Below are positions 34,501 to 46,211 of a stretch of DNA of 64,000 bases, one piece after another. Below the pieces are notes generated by a model. The model was given only the letters and a program-made list of their open reading frames with translations, was not told where the DNA came from and ran no database searches. Location of the stretch: NCBI GenBank assembly GCA_965644295.1, contig CBFFRP010000058.1:124001-188000 (forward strand). The letters run 5' to 3'. Both the position numbers and the translations under genes were made by a program. Positions within the stretch are counted from its first letter, which is position 1, and every line of letters starts with the position of its first letter. The DNA is from Paraphysomonas bandaiensis (lineage: Eukaryota > Chrysophyceae).

Positions 34501-36873
34501 CAGACTGAATCGGAATTCTACTATCGTGTTGAAGTTGTCGAATCGCCAATATCAGTTTGCTATCGATATTTTCAGTTGTTTCGTCAATAGAACCCTGGGT
34601 ATAAACAATGCTCTCAGCTTCCTCTGCAGTGTCATTCCGGGATAGCTCCAACCTCTCATTCCATTCATCATCAATATCCTCATCATCTTCATCGTACCAC
34701 ATATCCTCGGCTTCTTCTGGGACCACTGCAGCAGAATCTTCTTCTCCAACTGCATTCGACCTAGAACGCTCCACAGGACTTCTATCATTATCTCGTTTGC
34801 TGTCTTCTTCATCATCCAAATTATTGTCATCAACATTATCCAAAACAGCAGCCATTGGAAACAACGGAGGAATGTATTCGCCCAATATGCCATCCCCGCC
34901 AGACCCCCCTCCTTTAATGTGGCAACTAAACGACGCAAGCCCTCCAGTTTTTACAAGAGCATCCCCCCGTTGGATATACACAGTCCGCAATCCCAGTTTT
35001 CTAAGCATTGGACTAGACACGCGAGACAACTCTTGAAGCATTTGAACAATACGTTCTCCAGAAGGTAATTGCTGAAAGGTAGATGAGGACCGTTCTACTG
35101 TACGATTTTTCGAACTAGTAAACGCCGGCCTAGCTTGAAACGAAAGCTTTTGATTAATCTGAATATGCCGTATAAAAGCCTCTTGTTGGGCGGGTGTAGG
35201 GTCCATAGCAGAAAACATAATGAAGCAGGAATCAATTTCGTCGACATCTGATGCAGAGAGCATTTGTAATTGCCGTGGGTCAGCACGCAATACCTTTGCT
35301 AATCCCTCCATTATGTCATGTACAGATTCCATATACGGCATTAGCTGAGCACGAATACACACCAGATTTACATTTTTAACCTGGTGTTTAGTTGAGTCAT
35401 CCTCTTGTTGATCAGGGATTTCAGGGGCTCGAGCGGAGGCATCATACAGTGATATTGAAGAAGTGTCGACACTAACACTAGTGGATGCAATACGTCTATA
35501 TAGCGACAAACGAGGCACTGAAGAATAGGGCGTTGCATAAGCCATAGCCATTCGCATGGTTCTGTGTCCAATCGTTACTGGTGTATGTTCCATAAGCAAT
35601 CCCCCAAGATGCACACTGAGAGCGCTTTTATTAGGGTTTTGCATTGTCCTACTAAAGTCACTCGTTTGACGGTCAACAACTGCTCCAATGCCAAATTTGT
35701 TTTGATGGTGTGTCATTGCGTCCATTAATAGAGAAATTGAAGTATCGTCAGCAAAATTTCCGATGACGAACAAGCTATGCAAAGATTTACATCTGCCAGA
35801 AGGTATAGACGTTAGAAGATTCTCAAATACATTCGACAAACTTACCCTACAAGTGAATGTGCTAGCTCTTTAAACCCTTTCGACTCTATTCCACAATAAC
35901 TAAGATTAATATTTTCAATACAAGTAGGTTCATTGGTAATCAGCAAACATGCTAACGAAGCAGCTGCATTGCCGATAGTGTTATACGACAGGTTCAATGA
36001 CGCCAGCTTCGTTCCAGGAGCACCGATATGAAAAGCTAACGAACGAGCTGATTCAGAAGTCAAGCGGTTACGTGATAAGTCTAGGTGGGTTAAGTTTGAT
36101 AAACTTGCAAGTGATTTAGCCAGGGCTGTGATGCCGGTGTCCCCAATATAATTGCTGGACAAATCCAACAGTACCATCTGAGAGCAGTTTGGTAGCATTG
36201 CACTGAGCTCCACAACCCCACCACACGTAATATAGTTACTAGTCAGCGATAGCGACTGCAATTGAGGCGTAAAAGTAAGTAAGGATGAGAGCAATGGTAC
36301 ATGATGGTCGGTAATTTGAGCATTCTCAAAGTGCACTGCACGTAATACAGTCCCATTGCTTTCATTAAGTTTACACACCATGACGAGAGATCCCAGACTT
36401 GGAATTGTCATCTTTATATTCTCTAATACGATAGACGACTGATCAGCTAATGCAGCGTGGAAAATCGATTTTGAAGGAACAGCTCCACACTCAATGCATG
36501 AGTACAAATAATGCTGTATATGTAGTGCTTTAAGAATTTCATCCATCCATATTTGACGAATATCATCTTCATCACAACCAAGACGTAATCTGTATGATTT
36601 GTCTTGAGATATAAGCTCTACAATAAATGGATATAGAGGTTTATCAATCATAATATTATGTGTAATAGGTACTTCTGAACCAACATAACATACTCGTATA
36701 TTACCACCAAATATCCATCCACCATCATTAGCAGATAATAATAATTTTGTAATGTTTTTTTCTAATGGTTCTTCACGAAACCATCTTAAACCACAATATG
36801 GAAATAATATAAAATAATAAGATTGAAATCTTTGTTTAGATAATTCATTTTCAATATATAAATATCCTTGCAT
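28508..36873 (-). CDS. Giant PH-LRR-PH-MyTH4-FERM cytoskeletal adaptor
   Basis: Eight exons with matching phases: 36873-35846, 35792-34069, 33923-33475, 33398-33279, 33200-32703, 32633-32390, 32265-32072 and 32005-28508 (about 2,584 aa). Residues 1-125 form a PH domain (GYLYIENELSKQRFQSYYFI). RNase-inhibitor-type leucine-rich repeats follow to ~365 (LVLLDLSSNYIGDTGITAL-like units). A long acidic linker and helical regions lead to a second PH at ~1180-1255 (RNWRQRYFVLEGLQISYY). A MyTH4 domain is near 1520-1690 (LRDELYIQILKQLTRNP, then RGWSLLAVYLHCFPPS). A FERM-like module lies at ~1720-2270 and a Lys/Arg- and acid-rich tail ends the chain. There is no motor domain. PH-MyTH4-FERM resembles MAX-1/PLEKHH; PH-LRR resembles CARMIL. 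The family link suggests membrane-actin or microtubule attachment. The 66-nt intron at 32071-32006 is stop-free and could instead be coding. A split into two genes near 33920-34060 cannot be excluded. Confidence 0.78.
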
Positions 36874-37733
36874 ACTATTAATATATGAACATTATCTAGA
36901 AATTATGTATGTCTCTATACTTGAATTATTGATAGATATGATGATTGTTTATATATATTACTGTTAAGGTCTAGTCACAGTATGGATATATAGGTACATG
37001 CATACAGTACATACTCCTCTATATGGCACATACACATATATACATGTACGAGTATGAGATACTGCTGTAATATACAGTAGACTGCTGTTGTTGTACCAAG
37101 TACATAGTATAGATATTGCCACATTATGGCTTTTCTAATAGCTAAATATACCTCTTTTTATAGATTCTGTCACGGAATTCCTAAAAAAACCCATATATTT
37201 CAAACCCAAAAATTACAAAAATATCGCTTTTTTATTCTCTTGATAATCAATTGAAAATACATACCAAAAAAACACAACTAACCGTTAAAGTACTATACGG
37301 ATACATTAATACATACATATACAACAGTATACCGTATATATGTCATAGATTCGCTAAAAAATCTACAGTCCTGTATATGAAGGATCTCATATCTGACTCC
37401 TGTATATGTACGACTTGTATACAGAGAGTGCAGGAGGCAGCATAGAGTCTTTCGTGTATGTATCGTATGTATGGTATATAGGATACACTGTAGTAGATAT
37501 GTATGTATATATATATGGAGACGGTTGTAATATGCGGCATATTTCATTAAAACATAAAGTTTGTTTAATCATATACATAACTATATATACGAACTATTTT
37601 TCATATGTTTTATACATTCTAATCTCATAACTACATCATTTATTCATAACATGCAAAAGATTGAGTAAGATTACCATTCTTTTATTAGATTTCCCATATA
37701 ATTATTACTCTATTATAAATATCCCTATTTAAT
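36874..37733. promoter_or_regulatory. Divergent upstream region, PH-LRR giant / double-CH gene
   Basis: About 860 bp lie between the two start codons. It contains TACTGCTGTA at 37060 followed by CAGTAGACTGCTGTTG, GTAC/GTATA-rich DNA and long A/T stretches. Confidence 0.5.
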
Positions 37734-40700
37734 ATGTCATTACCACCTCCTCCAGATTCACCACCCCCTCCTGATGATGATTTTGGTAAGATTTATCTTT
37801 ATAATCTGATATTTGTATGATATAATTTAGATGGAGGTTTGGGGTCTCCACCAGGCACTCCGCCTGATATGGATCTACCTCCTGATTTAGACGATGATTT
37901 TGATGGACCACCAGGTGATTTACCACCTGATATGGATATGGATATGGATGGTCCACCTGATGATGATTTTCCACCTCCTGGTGATGAGGATGACTTTCCT
38001 CCTCCTCCAGATGACGATGATGATGATGGTCCTCCAATGGATGAGGAGGGACCACCCATGGATGATGATATGGATTTCCCTCCGGACGATGATGTACCCC
38101 CACCCGAAGATGGTCCTGATGATGAATTTGGACCTTCAGATTTACCGGATGATATGTCAGCCCCTCCATTGCCTCCTGACGACGACGATAGTATGGCAGG
38201 GCCACCTGATGATGCAAGTCTACCGCCTCCTGGTTCAGGTCCACCATCTATAGGATCTCGCCCTCCATCCAGTTTTGGTGGCAGTATTCCTGGTGACCCT
38301 CCTTCTGTTGGACCGCCTGGTGATGACGATATGCCTCCACCACCACCACCTGGTAATTCGACACTTAGTCACGCATGTTTACGATACACGCACATGTTCT
38401 TGCTCTGTAGCTTATAGTGGGTTTGTTGTAGACTCTCCGTCTGTTACATCTACGTTACCACCCCCCGTTGACGCTCCACCAGAGGATGACTCTCTCTCTG
38501 AATTACCGACCTTGCCCACTCCCGGAGGCCGTCCAAAAACTATCCCGCCCCGGAAAACCTCTGCCCGAAACTCGACAAATAACAGGCCTTCACGCACTGG
38601 CTTGGACAGCAATACCGATATTTTGTCAGAAGGATTGAACTTAAAGCCTAAAGATATGGCATCGAGGTCAGCACGTCTAGGTCAGTCTGACCTCGGTATA
38701 GGTCACTTGCGCCGGCCAAGCAATGAAGGTTCCCGTGAGGAGAAAAGTGATGAGCAGTCAACCTCGCAGAGTACACTGGATTCTCATGCCCAAGAAGGGC
38801 GACCACTTCTACAACGCAAAAACAAAGGCAAGACACCGAAGAAATTCAAGAACGTTTTACTTGATGGCGAATCGGATGAAGAGAATGAGAGCACTGCATT
38901 GAAGTTAGAGCCTATCGATTATACAACTGAGAGGCGTGCCCCAGGCCGTCAGAGCATAATTATTGATGGTCAAGAGTTTATGGTCTTGCAGGGCAAGTTT
39001 GAGGACGACGACTTTGAAGAGTTGATGGTGAAGATTGATAAAAATATTATGTATATCAAAACCGCCGCTGATCCGCTTGCATTGATTCCTTTTGATCTAC
39101 TGAGCGACGCGAAAGTTCGATCGAGTAAATCTGATGACAGGAAATTTACTCTCACTCAGATGGGGAGCACAATTACCTTTCAGGTAATCACCACTTGCAT
39201 ATTTTGTATATATGCGTAATATTATTTAACTCTATGGGTGCAGGCGGACACTGTAGATGTTGTGAAGGAGCTGCTTGCAAAGGTGCCGTCCGTGGCCATG
39301 GACTATTCTGATACAGATAGTCCTAAATCACGAGAGAAGCAGAGTGATGTATTACATGACAATACGAGTGGTGCTGTTGAGGACAAGGAGGTGTCATCTG
39401 CATTACAGCCGCCAGAGAAAGATCCACCCGTCAAAACCCAGACTCCGTTCAAGTCCTTTCCTGGGATGAACACGTTTGACTTTCGAGGAGACTATCCGTA
39501 TGATGATTTCTATGACTATGACGAGGCTATGCGCGCAGATGAGCTGGGAGGGGAAACCTCTGATGCGGCGGATCAGAAGCATTCAAAACCGAAGCAAACA
39601 AAGAAACCTCGGATTACCCGTGTTGTAGGCAAGAGTACGCTTAGAGAATCAAAGGTACCAATGGGTGATGTTCCGGAGTACCGTGTGCAGAAGGTGAAAG
39701 GGTATGACCGGAGGGAACTAATTGATACACATCTGCAGAAGCCCAAGCTATCTGTTCGTCGAGTTAAACAATTGTGTAAATGGGTCGTCAGTTTGCGGGT
39801 TTGGCCGCGACCAGTAGATGCGATGTCTCTCCATAAGGAATTTTGTAATGGCTTGTTGTTGGCGCGCATAATGACTGCCGTAGTACCAGGATGTAAATTT
39901 CTGCATCTCAACGAACGTGCATTGACCAAAAAAGCAGCTTTGGATAATCTCGAGCAAGCCCTTGGCGTCGTGTGGCGAAGTAAATGTGTTAATAATTTTC
40001 GAATTCCCACATCGTTAGATATATACAATGGAAATACTTCTAAAATTGCGATTTTAGTCCAAGAGGTGTTTGAAGTTTATGTCTTGAAGCCACTTTATGC
40101 AGTTGCCCCTAAGATGTTTAAGTGGTACAATGCAATACTGAAGCAATACTCTATTCCTCTTCCAGATGCTATATTTACGGATGGTGATTTAATTGATTTG
40201 TGGACACACGTGCATAATGGCTTCGCATTGTTTTGCGTTATATATCATCTCTACGGTGCAGTTGCGATTGGTGAAGGACTGGATATGGTGCGAATCGATG
40301 CTTTACGTGTCACGAAAGACACCAAAAATATTATGGACTTTCGTGCTAACATACAGTATGTCTTTTCTCTTTTACGAGCCTTGCACGTTGAAGTGCTTTG
40401 GGATGTAGACGACTGGATAACGTATCCTGATACGGAGTTTATAGTGCTTCAAATGTTTCTTGTATATGAAGCACTCAAGGGTCGACAATGCAGTCTTCCT
40501 CCTGCGCAGGGAACAAGTGCTGGAGTTACTTCTGGACCAAATGGGGAGCCCATGGTAACAGGAATGGTGTACGCTGATACTGTAAACACGAAAGCGTTCA
40601 AGAGGCAGAGAAGAACTGTGCTGCTTGGGTCAGGAGAGGACTCATTGCCGGTGTTACCGATCGACACATCTGGTTAGTCTTTGTGCTTTTTTGTTGTATA

Positions 40701-42992
40701 ATCGACTTTGTTGTTCGTTATTATGGTGCCGTTGTCTGTTCTGACAAATGAACGTTTAGGTGATGCAGATGGGTATTTTCGCATGGTATGCCCTCCAGGA
40801 TTGCTGTCGAACAAAGTAAAAATTGTTCACTCATCCCTAGAAGTCAAAGGGTCTCGTGCAGTTTCTGAAAGAAAGGGTTGGAACTCAAGTGCTGTTGTGG
40901 ATGTCGTTCAAGAAAGGCAGTCCGGGTCTGAGCAGTTGGCAATTCTGAAGCAGTCGCATACAATAATGGGGCCTCGTTCACCAGCGTCTCCACGGACAGC
41001 TCAAGAATCATCTACTACCCGTGATAACGCTAAGGAGAATGTTGATTCACCTGCGTCAAAAAAGAAAAATGCACTCGTTGCTGCCATGGAGGAACTTGAG
41101 AATGCTATGAATGAATCCCAAAAGGAAATGGATGAGTTAGAGGAAGAGCTAGCCAATAGGTATATAGCGTGCAATGTTTCTTGTATTATACGTGATGCTT
41201 ATTATTGTATTACAAAGGTACATTGAGCTCGAAGGTTTGGCGGGACGTCTCGGCCATGTTGAGTATTCATCTCGTTTAGGCTATCTTGAGAAAGAGCGGA
41301 TGCTGTTGGAGGAAGAGAGATTTAAAATGCAGGTACGTCCTTGTTTACAAAGCGCATGGTGCCTGTGATTAATGTATTCTGAACTGTATTTCATTGTTGT
41401 AATCGAAAAAGTTGGTGATTTATGTGTAAATGACCTAGGAACATTTTGCACTGCGACTACAATCCATCAAGGACCGTTTCGAAGAAGGAGAAGTCTTTAC
41501 TCCATCACCGAAGAAGGCCCCGAAAGCGTCTCCATTTGTAAGCAACCTTTCCAAGAAAAAGAATAGCAACAATCGTGATGCCGTGAAGTTGCGACAAGCT
41601 GAAAGAGGATGGAATGGGTTTTCGAAGAAAGCGGACACTATGAATTACGCCCTCGGTAAAGGCCGGGCAGTTACGAGCTCGTTTGGTATGTCCCATCAGC
41701 AGGTGTCTAAATGGGATGCTAAAATTAACGAGTCGTCGCTCAATAAGAGCTTCAAGGTAGGTCGCTTGATGTGATACTTCGTGTGATTCAGTATCCATAT
41801 TGTACTTATACGTATAAACGTATAACATGTGATGCGCAGAGCTACATATCACACACCTCTCCTCAAAGAAAAGCACGAACCCCGAAGAAAAACACACCAG
41901 AAGACTATGTGGACCATATGTGGAACAGTTTCAAGGTTAAACTGAAAGCAGAAACTATTAAGTGGGCCAGCTCTCGATCAAGCAAGCATGGAAATAAAAT
42001 AATGGTGAGAATAACGTCAGCTTCCTTGTTGTGTGTTCATTCGTAATACGTGTGTATCGCATTGTTACGACTCAACTTTGTATGAATGGACAATAAAATG
42101 TAATGACCATGAACAATAGGAATTGATGAACACGAAAGCACCCACAGTTACCACCGCTTCACCTATTGTTCACACGAGTAATCGCATTCCTGTGCCTACG
42201 AGAGAAGTCGGTGGTAATGAACAAAGAAATGGCGGTAATACAATTGCCGAAAAGATTAGACAGGAAGAGATTCGCCTAATGCAGTTCGAAGAGGCACGAC
42301 GATATTGTGTGATACAAGAGCAGATGAGAGCCTTCAAGAACCCTTCCCCATCTAAGCCGACACCAGAGAAGGAGGAAAATAACGATGAATACGAAACGAG
42401 CACCCCATCTGCACGTAGCCTTCCACGGGCGACAATTAGTACTTCTTCCCGCCCGTCTGTCCAGACGAGCAGCAAGACAATATCTTTTTCGACTCCACTG
42501 TCTGGAGGACGTAGTGCGCAACATTCTGCTGCTCATGGTCGGAAGACGCCAGCTTCTTCGGGAAAGCAGGCGTCAGCTACACAGAAAGCTGTGCATAGTG
42601 TAAAGAACTTTGATGCTGTTGTGAGTTGGATGTCTTTTCCACGTAATGTGCTTCTGCATGACCGGCACTCCAAACGAGAATGTACCTGTGTAGTGGAAAA
42701 AGAGTTTGTGAATGGCTTGGATGCTTATGTACTCAAGTGGTTCGCCACAGCTAACGCTGAAGAGAAGAAAGGTGGAGGACATAATTCAGTGGATGGCCAT
42801 GTCATTTTGAGTGACATAACTTCGTATGATTTTTCTCCTCGTGATTCGTCCGCATTGGTACTTCATCTATCATCAAGTGTTCGGGCGTTGAAGTCATCTG
42901 GAGGTAGAACTGTTCTCACCATCGGGTTTACTTCCGAAGCAGAATGCTCAAAGTTCATGGTTGGCCTGACGACGGTGATGCAAGCCAATTGA
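37734..42992 (+). CDS. Acidic/proline-rich tandem calponin-homology protein with PH-like C terminus
   Basis: Nine exons: 37734-37785, 37831-38352, 38432-39183, 39244-40672, 40760-41159, 41218-41332, 41439-41756, 41840-42004 and 42120-42992 (1,541 aa). The first ~190 residues are runs of Pro and Asp (PPPPDDDFG, PPDMDLPPDLDDDFDG), reminiscent of a formin FH1 or profilin-binding segment but very acidic. After a Ser/Arg-rich region, a CH-like domain spans ~611-735 (LCKWVVSLRVWPRPVDAMSL, then EFCNGLLLARIM). A second spans ~735-870 (MFKWYNAILKQYSIPLPDAI, HNGFALFCVIYHLYG). A short coiled coil follows (LENAMNESQKEMDELEEELA). The last ~130 residues have a PH-like beta/helix pattern. By family, CH pairs bind actin or microtubules. 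The gene is divergent from the other cytoskeletal-type giant, which may be coincidence. Confidence 0.82.
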
Positions 42993-43521
42993 TAAGTATT
43001 GGATGCCGTTAATTTTTAGTGACTGTCATCCGGTTTTGTACTTACTGCTATTTAGGTAGACATAGCGCTTTCATGTTGGAAAAGTTTATAGGGTAACATT
43101 GAGAGCAGGTGTAAGTTATTACTATATTATGTAGAATCGATCAGTAATAATAAGTTGGTGTATAATCACCGTAAGCAACCCAGTTATATTTCAACTAAAA
43201 TACGCTTTACCCTCACTAAAATCTTGAGTTAATATTGGGTTTGAATTAGGAGCCTGCATTGATAAATACCTAAATCTGTACTAAGTAGTTTACTTACTTT
43301 TTAAGCAGTATGTGTTGTGGAGGCAGCCCATCATTTTAATTGAAACCCTTCCACTCAAACTTAGGAGCCATATATTGAGTGATACACTGAAGTTAATCTT
43401 ACTATGCATAGACGTAAACCTTAACCTTGCTTTATTTTACTAAAATTACTTACTTGAATTATAATTATTCTCAACACTTCACAACATATTTATGTAACAT
43501 CTGGAGAACACCTGTTCTCAG
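42993..43521. other. Intergenic, no feature recognised
   Basis: AT-rich DNA lies between the double-CH gene and the hAT element. I see no gene in it. Confidence 0.6.
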
Positions 43522-45343
43522 CAGGGCTGCGTAACAATTAATTGCAATTTACTTGCAAATGTTTTTTTGCAATTAAATTGAAATTATTTGTTATAGCTCG
43601 CGCAATTATAATTGCATTTAATTGCAATTTAATTGTGCCAATTATTGTCTAATTAACTTAGATACTCATTACAAGCATGTATAGCACTTGTATTAGTGGT
43701 CTAACTAGTATGACTAGCATTCTTCTAGCCACTAATTGATGCAAGGTCTCAACGCCTATTGCTAAATAATCAGACATTCACTACTAGCACTTGTATTCCA
43801 CAGAAATATATAAAAGCGCGAGAACATAAGGGCCTCTAATCGATGAGCAGATCACTCATGTTGATTTTTGCTCCACTGAAAAACGTCGAGGTAATACCAA
43901 AACCTGGTTTTTGATGTAAAACCTGGTGAAATATTTGATGATGGTCAGAAAAAGGTTTAAATATGCACAATAACTATGAAGATATTAACAGTGTGAAAAG
44001 TATTGTTTATAATATTTTTTACTACTTTCTTGCATAATACTTCAGTTTTGGCATTACCTCGACTAGAAGCCTTTCTACACAACTAGAAGTGGAGTAAATA
44101 TGCATCAAGCAGCGATACTTAGTTGGTCTGGTCGTGCGTATATATAGTCGCTTCTGTTCTTGGTACGTTTGGCGGCTTCTCGTCAGTGAGGCGACACCAT
44201 CAACTTTTTCCTCTTCTTCATCAGTTCTGTCCAACAGAAAACGCTTGAACTGCGCTTTCTCAGGTCCAACCATACTGGCCTAGGACAAATGAATTAGGCA
44301 ACATTCCTTTCACTTTTTCAAATTGCTGCACCACAGCATCCAATTTCATGATTGTGCTGCTTGATATCGGCTTCAGTTTGGTATTCTTTCTCGTCAACTC
44401 TTTCTCATAATAATCAGACACTCACTGCAACGCTTCTCCGCAAAAAAAATCATTGATCGTCTATAGTTATCTACTCCAACCATCTGAACACATTAAGAGA
44501 GAGGAATGATAAACTTTTCTCTCAATCTAAGAATCCATGGGATTAGCTCCACGTAAAGCTGCCCTGACCTCTTGGCATCCCAACCTTCGTGCCGCTTTGC
44601 ATGCTGTGCCCAGTGGACCATCCTGCTTACCTCTGTCACTGATACGATTTTTGACATTCTCTGCATTCCCATTATCAAAGTCCTCGAGGAGCTGAGTAGA
44701 AACACCCTTGAAATGGATTCTGGTGTTAAGTTGTCAGACACCTCTAGACTATGATACACACACTATGATGATGATATAATCGAGTACATGACCAAAACTC
44801 TAAATATCCAGGTTTTCGACTTCAAAAAACAGTAAAAAGCCCTAATAATCCATGTCCATACCGCTGCACATCCAGTTCGTAGTGAACTTCAATCCTGCAG
44901 TGTCCTGCGAGCCTGCGAGGCAGGATCGGAAGAACATGATTGCCACACTTCTTATAGATATACTGTATATCTTAAACTAGAAGGGTATTGAGCAATACTT
45001 ATACACTATGGATCGAGCTGAACTTAGTCTTGTAGCTCAAGGTCAAGAGGAAAGACACATAATCGACCATTCAAAGAAACAGTACCTTTCTCAATGTAAG
45101 GAAAACGTTATAATGAGAGGCCAACCTTCCCACCATTGTAATAGCCATTAAGGGCAATAAAAGGCCATCGTCCTTAATGTTTTCCGACATCTAATTCTAA
45201 TACTATGTGCTTATACTATATAGTTAATAATTGCCAATTAATCGCAATTTAATTGCAACCTTCCAGCGAGCAATTATAATTGCAATTATTACGTATATCC
45301 CGTACAATTTAATTGCAATTCAATTAATTGTTACGCAGCCCTG
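43522..45343 (-). mobile_element. hAT-superfamily DNA transposon, degraded (1,822 bp)
   Basis: The left end CAGGGCTGCGTAACAATTAA and the right end CAATTAATTGTTACGCAGCC plus CTG are inverted. They start with the CAGGG typical of hAT elements. Flanking 8-bp sequences GTTCTCAG (43514-43521) and GTTTTCAG (45344-45351) match at seven of eight bases, the target-site duplication size of hAT. Subterminal DNA is full of AATTGCAATT repeats. The interior has only broken coding remnants on the minus strand. A repeat-family fragment (RC of CAATAGGCGTT) lies at ~43690-43800. Confidence 0.85.
44022..44273 (-). pseudogene. hAT transposase C-terminal remnant
   Basis: An 83-codon frame inside the transposon reads CLMHIYSTSSCVERLL near its end. 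This matches the hAT dimerisation-region pattern in which a TSxxxER motif follows the last conserved helix. No intact catalytic region is present, so the copy cannot encode transposase. Confidence 0.55.
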
Positions 45344-45351
45344 GTTTTCAG

Positions 45352-46211
45352 AAACATCTGTTTAACATGTGTTCATCACTTACTTCTATATCTATAGTCA
45401 CACATCAGTCAATCATATGTACGCAAAACTTCTTCATGGCTGGATTGTGATAGTCATCCTTTGTAACTATAATCACCCGTTACATCTATGAGTTGATTTC
45501 ATCTATTGCACACTATATACTCACTACAGTATATATACATGTACTGCACTGGTACGTATATCTACACTGCTGTGTAGTACGTATACTGCTGTGTATGTAC
45601 TTGTACTGTTGTGTGTATCTGTATATAAATTAGTACTGATGTATATGTACTGCTGTACATCATCTACGTACAGAGGTATACCGTCGTATACTGCTGCTGT
45701 GCACTTTTCGCTCTGGCGTATGGCAGTAGATATCCGTGCAACAAGATATATGCACCAATCATTACACTACAAATACAATCAATTGGTAAATATCATATAT
45801 ATAGTGAAAAAACTTCACCTTTAAGTACACTTCACACTATCTTCATTCCTAAAAAGAACTTTACATATGGTTTTGATAAAAGAAGTTCATAATACTTCAA
45901 AAGGATCTATAAATGTATGGATATTACTGTATGTACTGTATGTACTATATCTCAACAAAATTTGGTATATAGTTTTACATTGTGATATATACATACATAC
46001 ATATATATATATGAATATATTCATAAGTAACACTTATTAAAGATAGTATATATATATATATTAAAGAATTCTATTTATAATTATAGAAAATCAAATCATT
46101 TTATAAGCATTATCCGTATGCTAAAAACATTATATTATCATTGTTTGAATAAAAGAAGTCTTATAATTGATAACGAACTACGTGAAGAGCATATTAAGTT
46201 TATTAAGAAGT
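45352..46211. promoter_or_regulatory. Upstream region of the aminotransferase gene
   Basis: It contains the densest cluster of the TACTGCTGTA-type motif in the window (45583, 45648, 45689 and variants), then about 300 bp of A/T-rich leader with a TACATACATA tract. An ATG at 46118 opens a 39-codon frame in another register and may be an upstream ORF. Confidence 0.5.

Noticed and set aside
44493-44759. 88-codon minus-strand frame inside the hAT element as an intact gene
   Set aside because: No recognisable catalytic or BED-type motif; more likely degraded transposon DNA.
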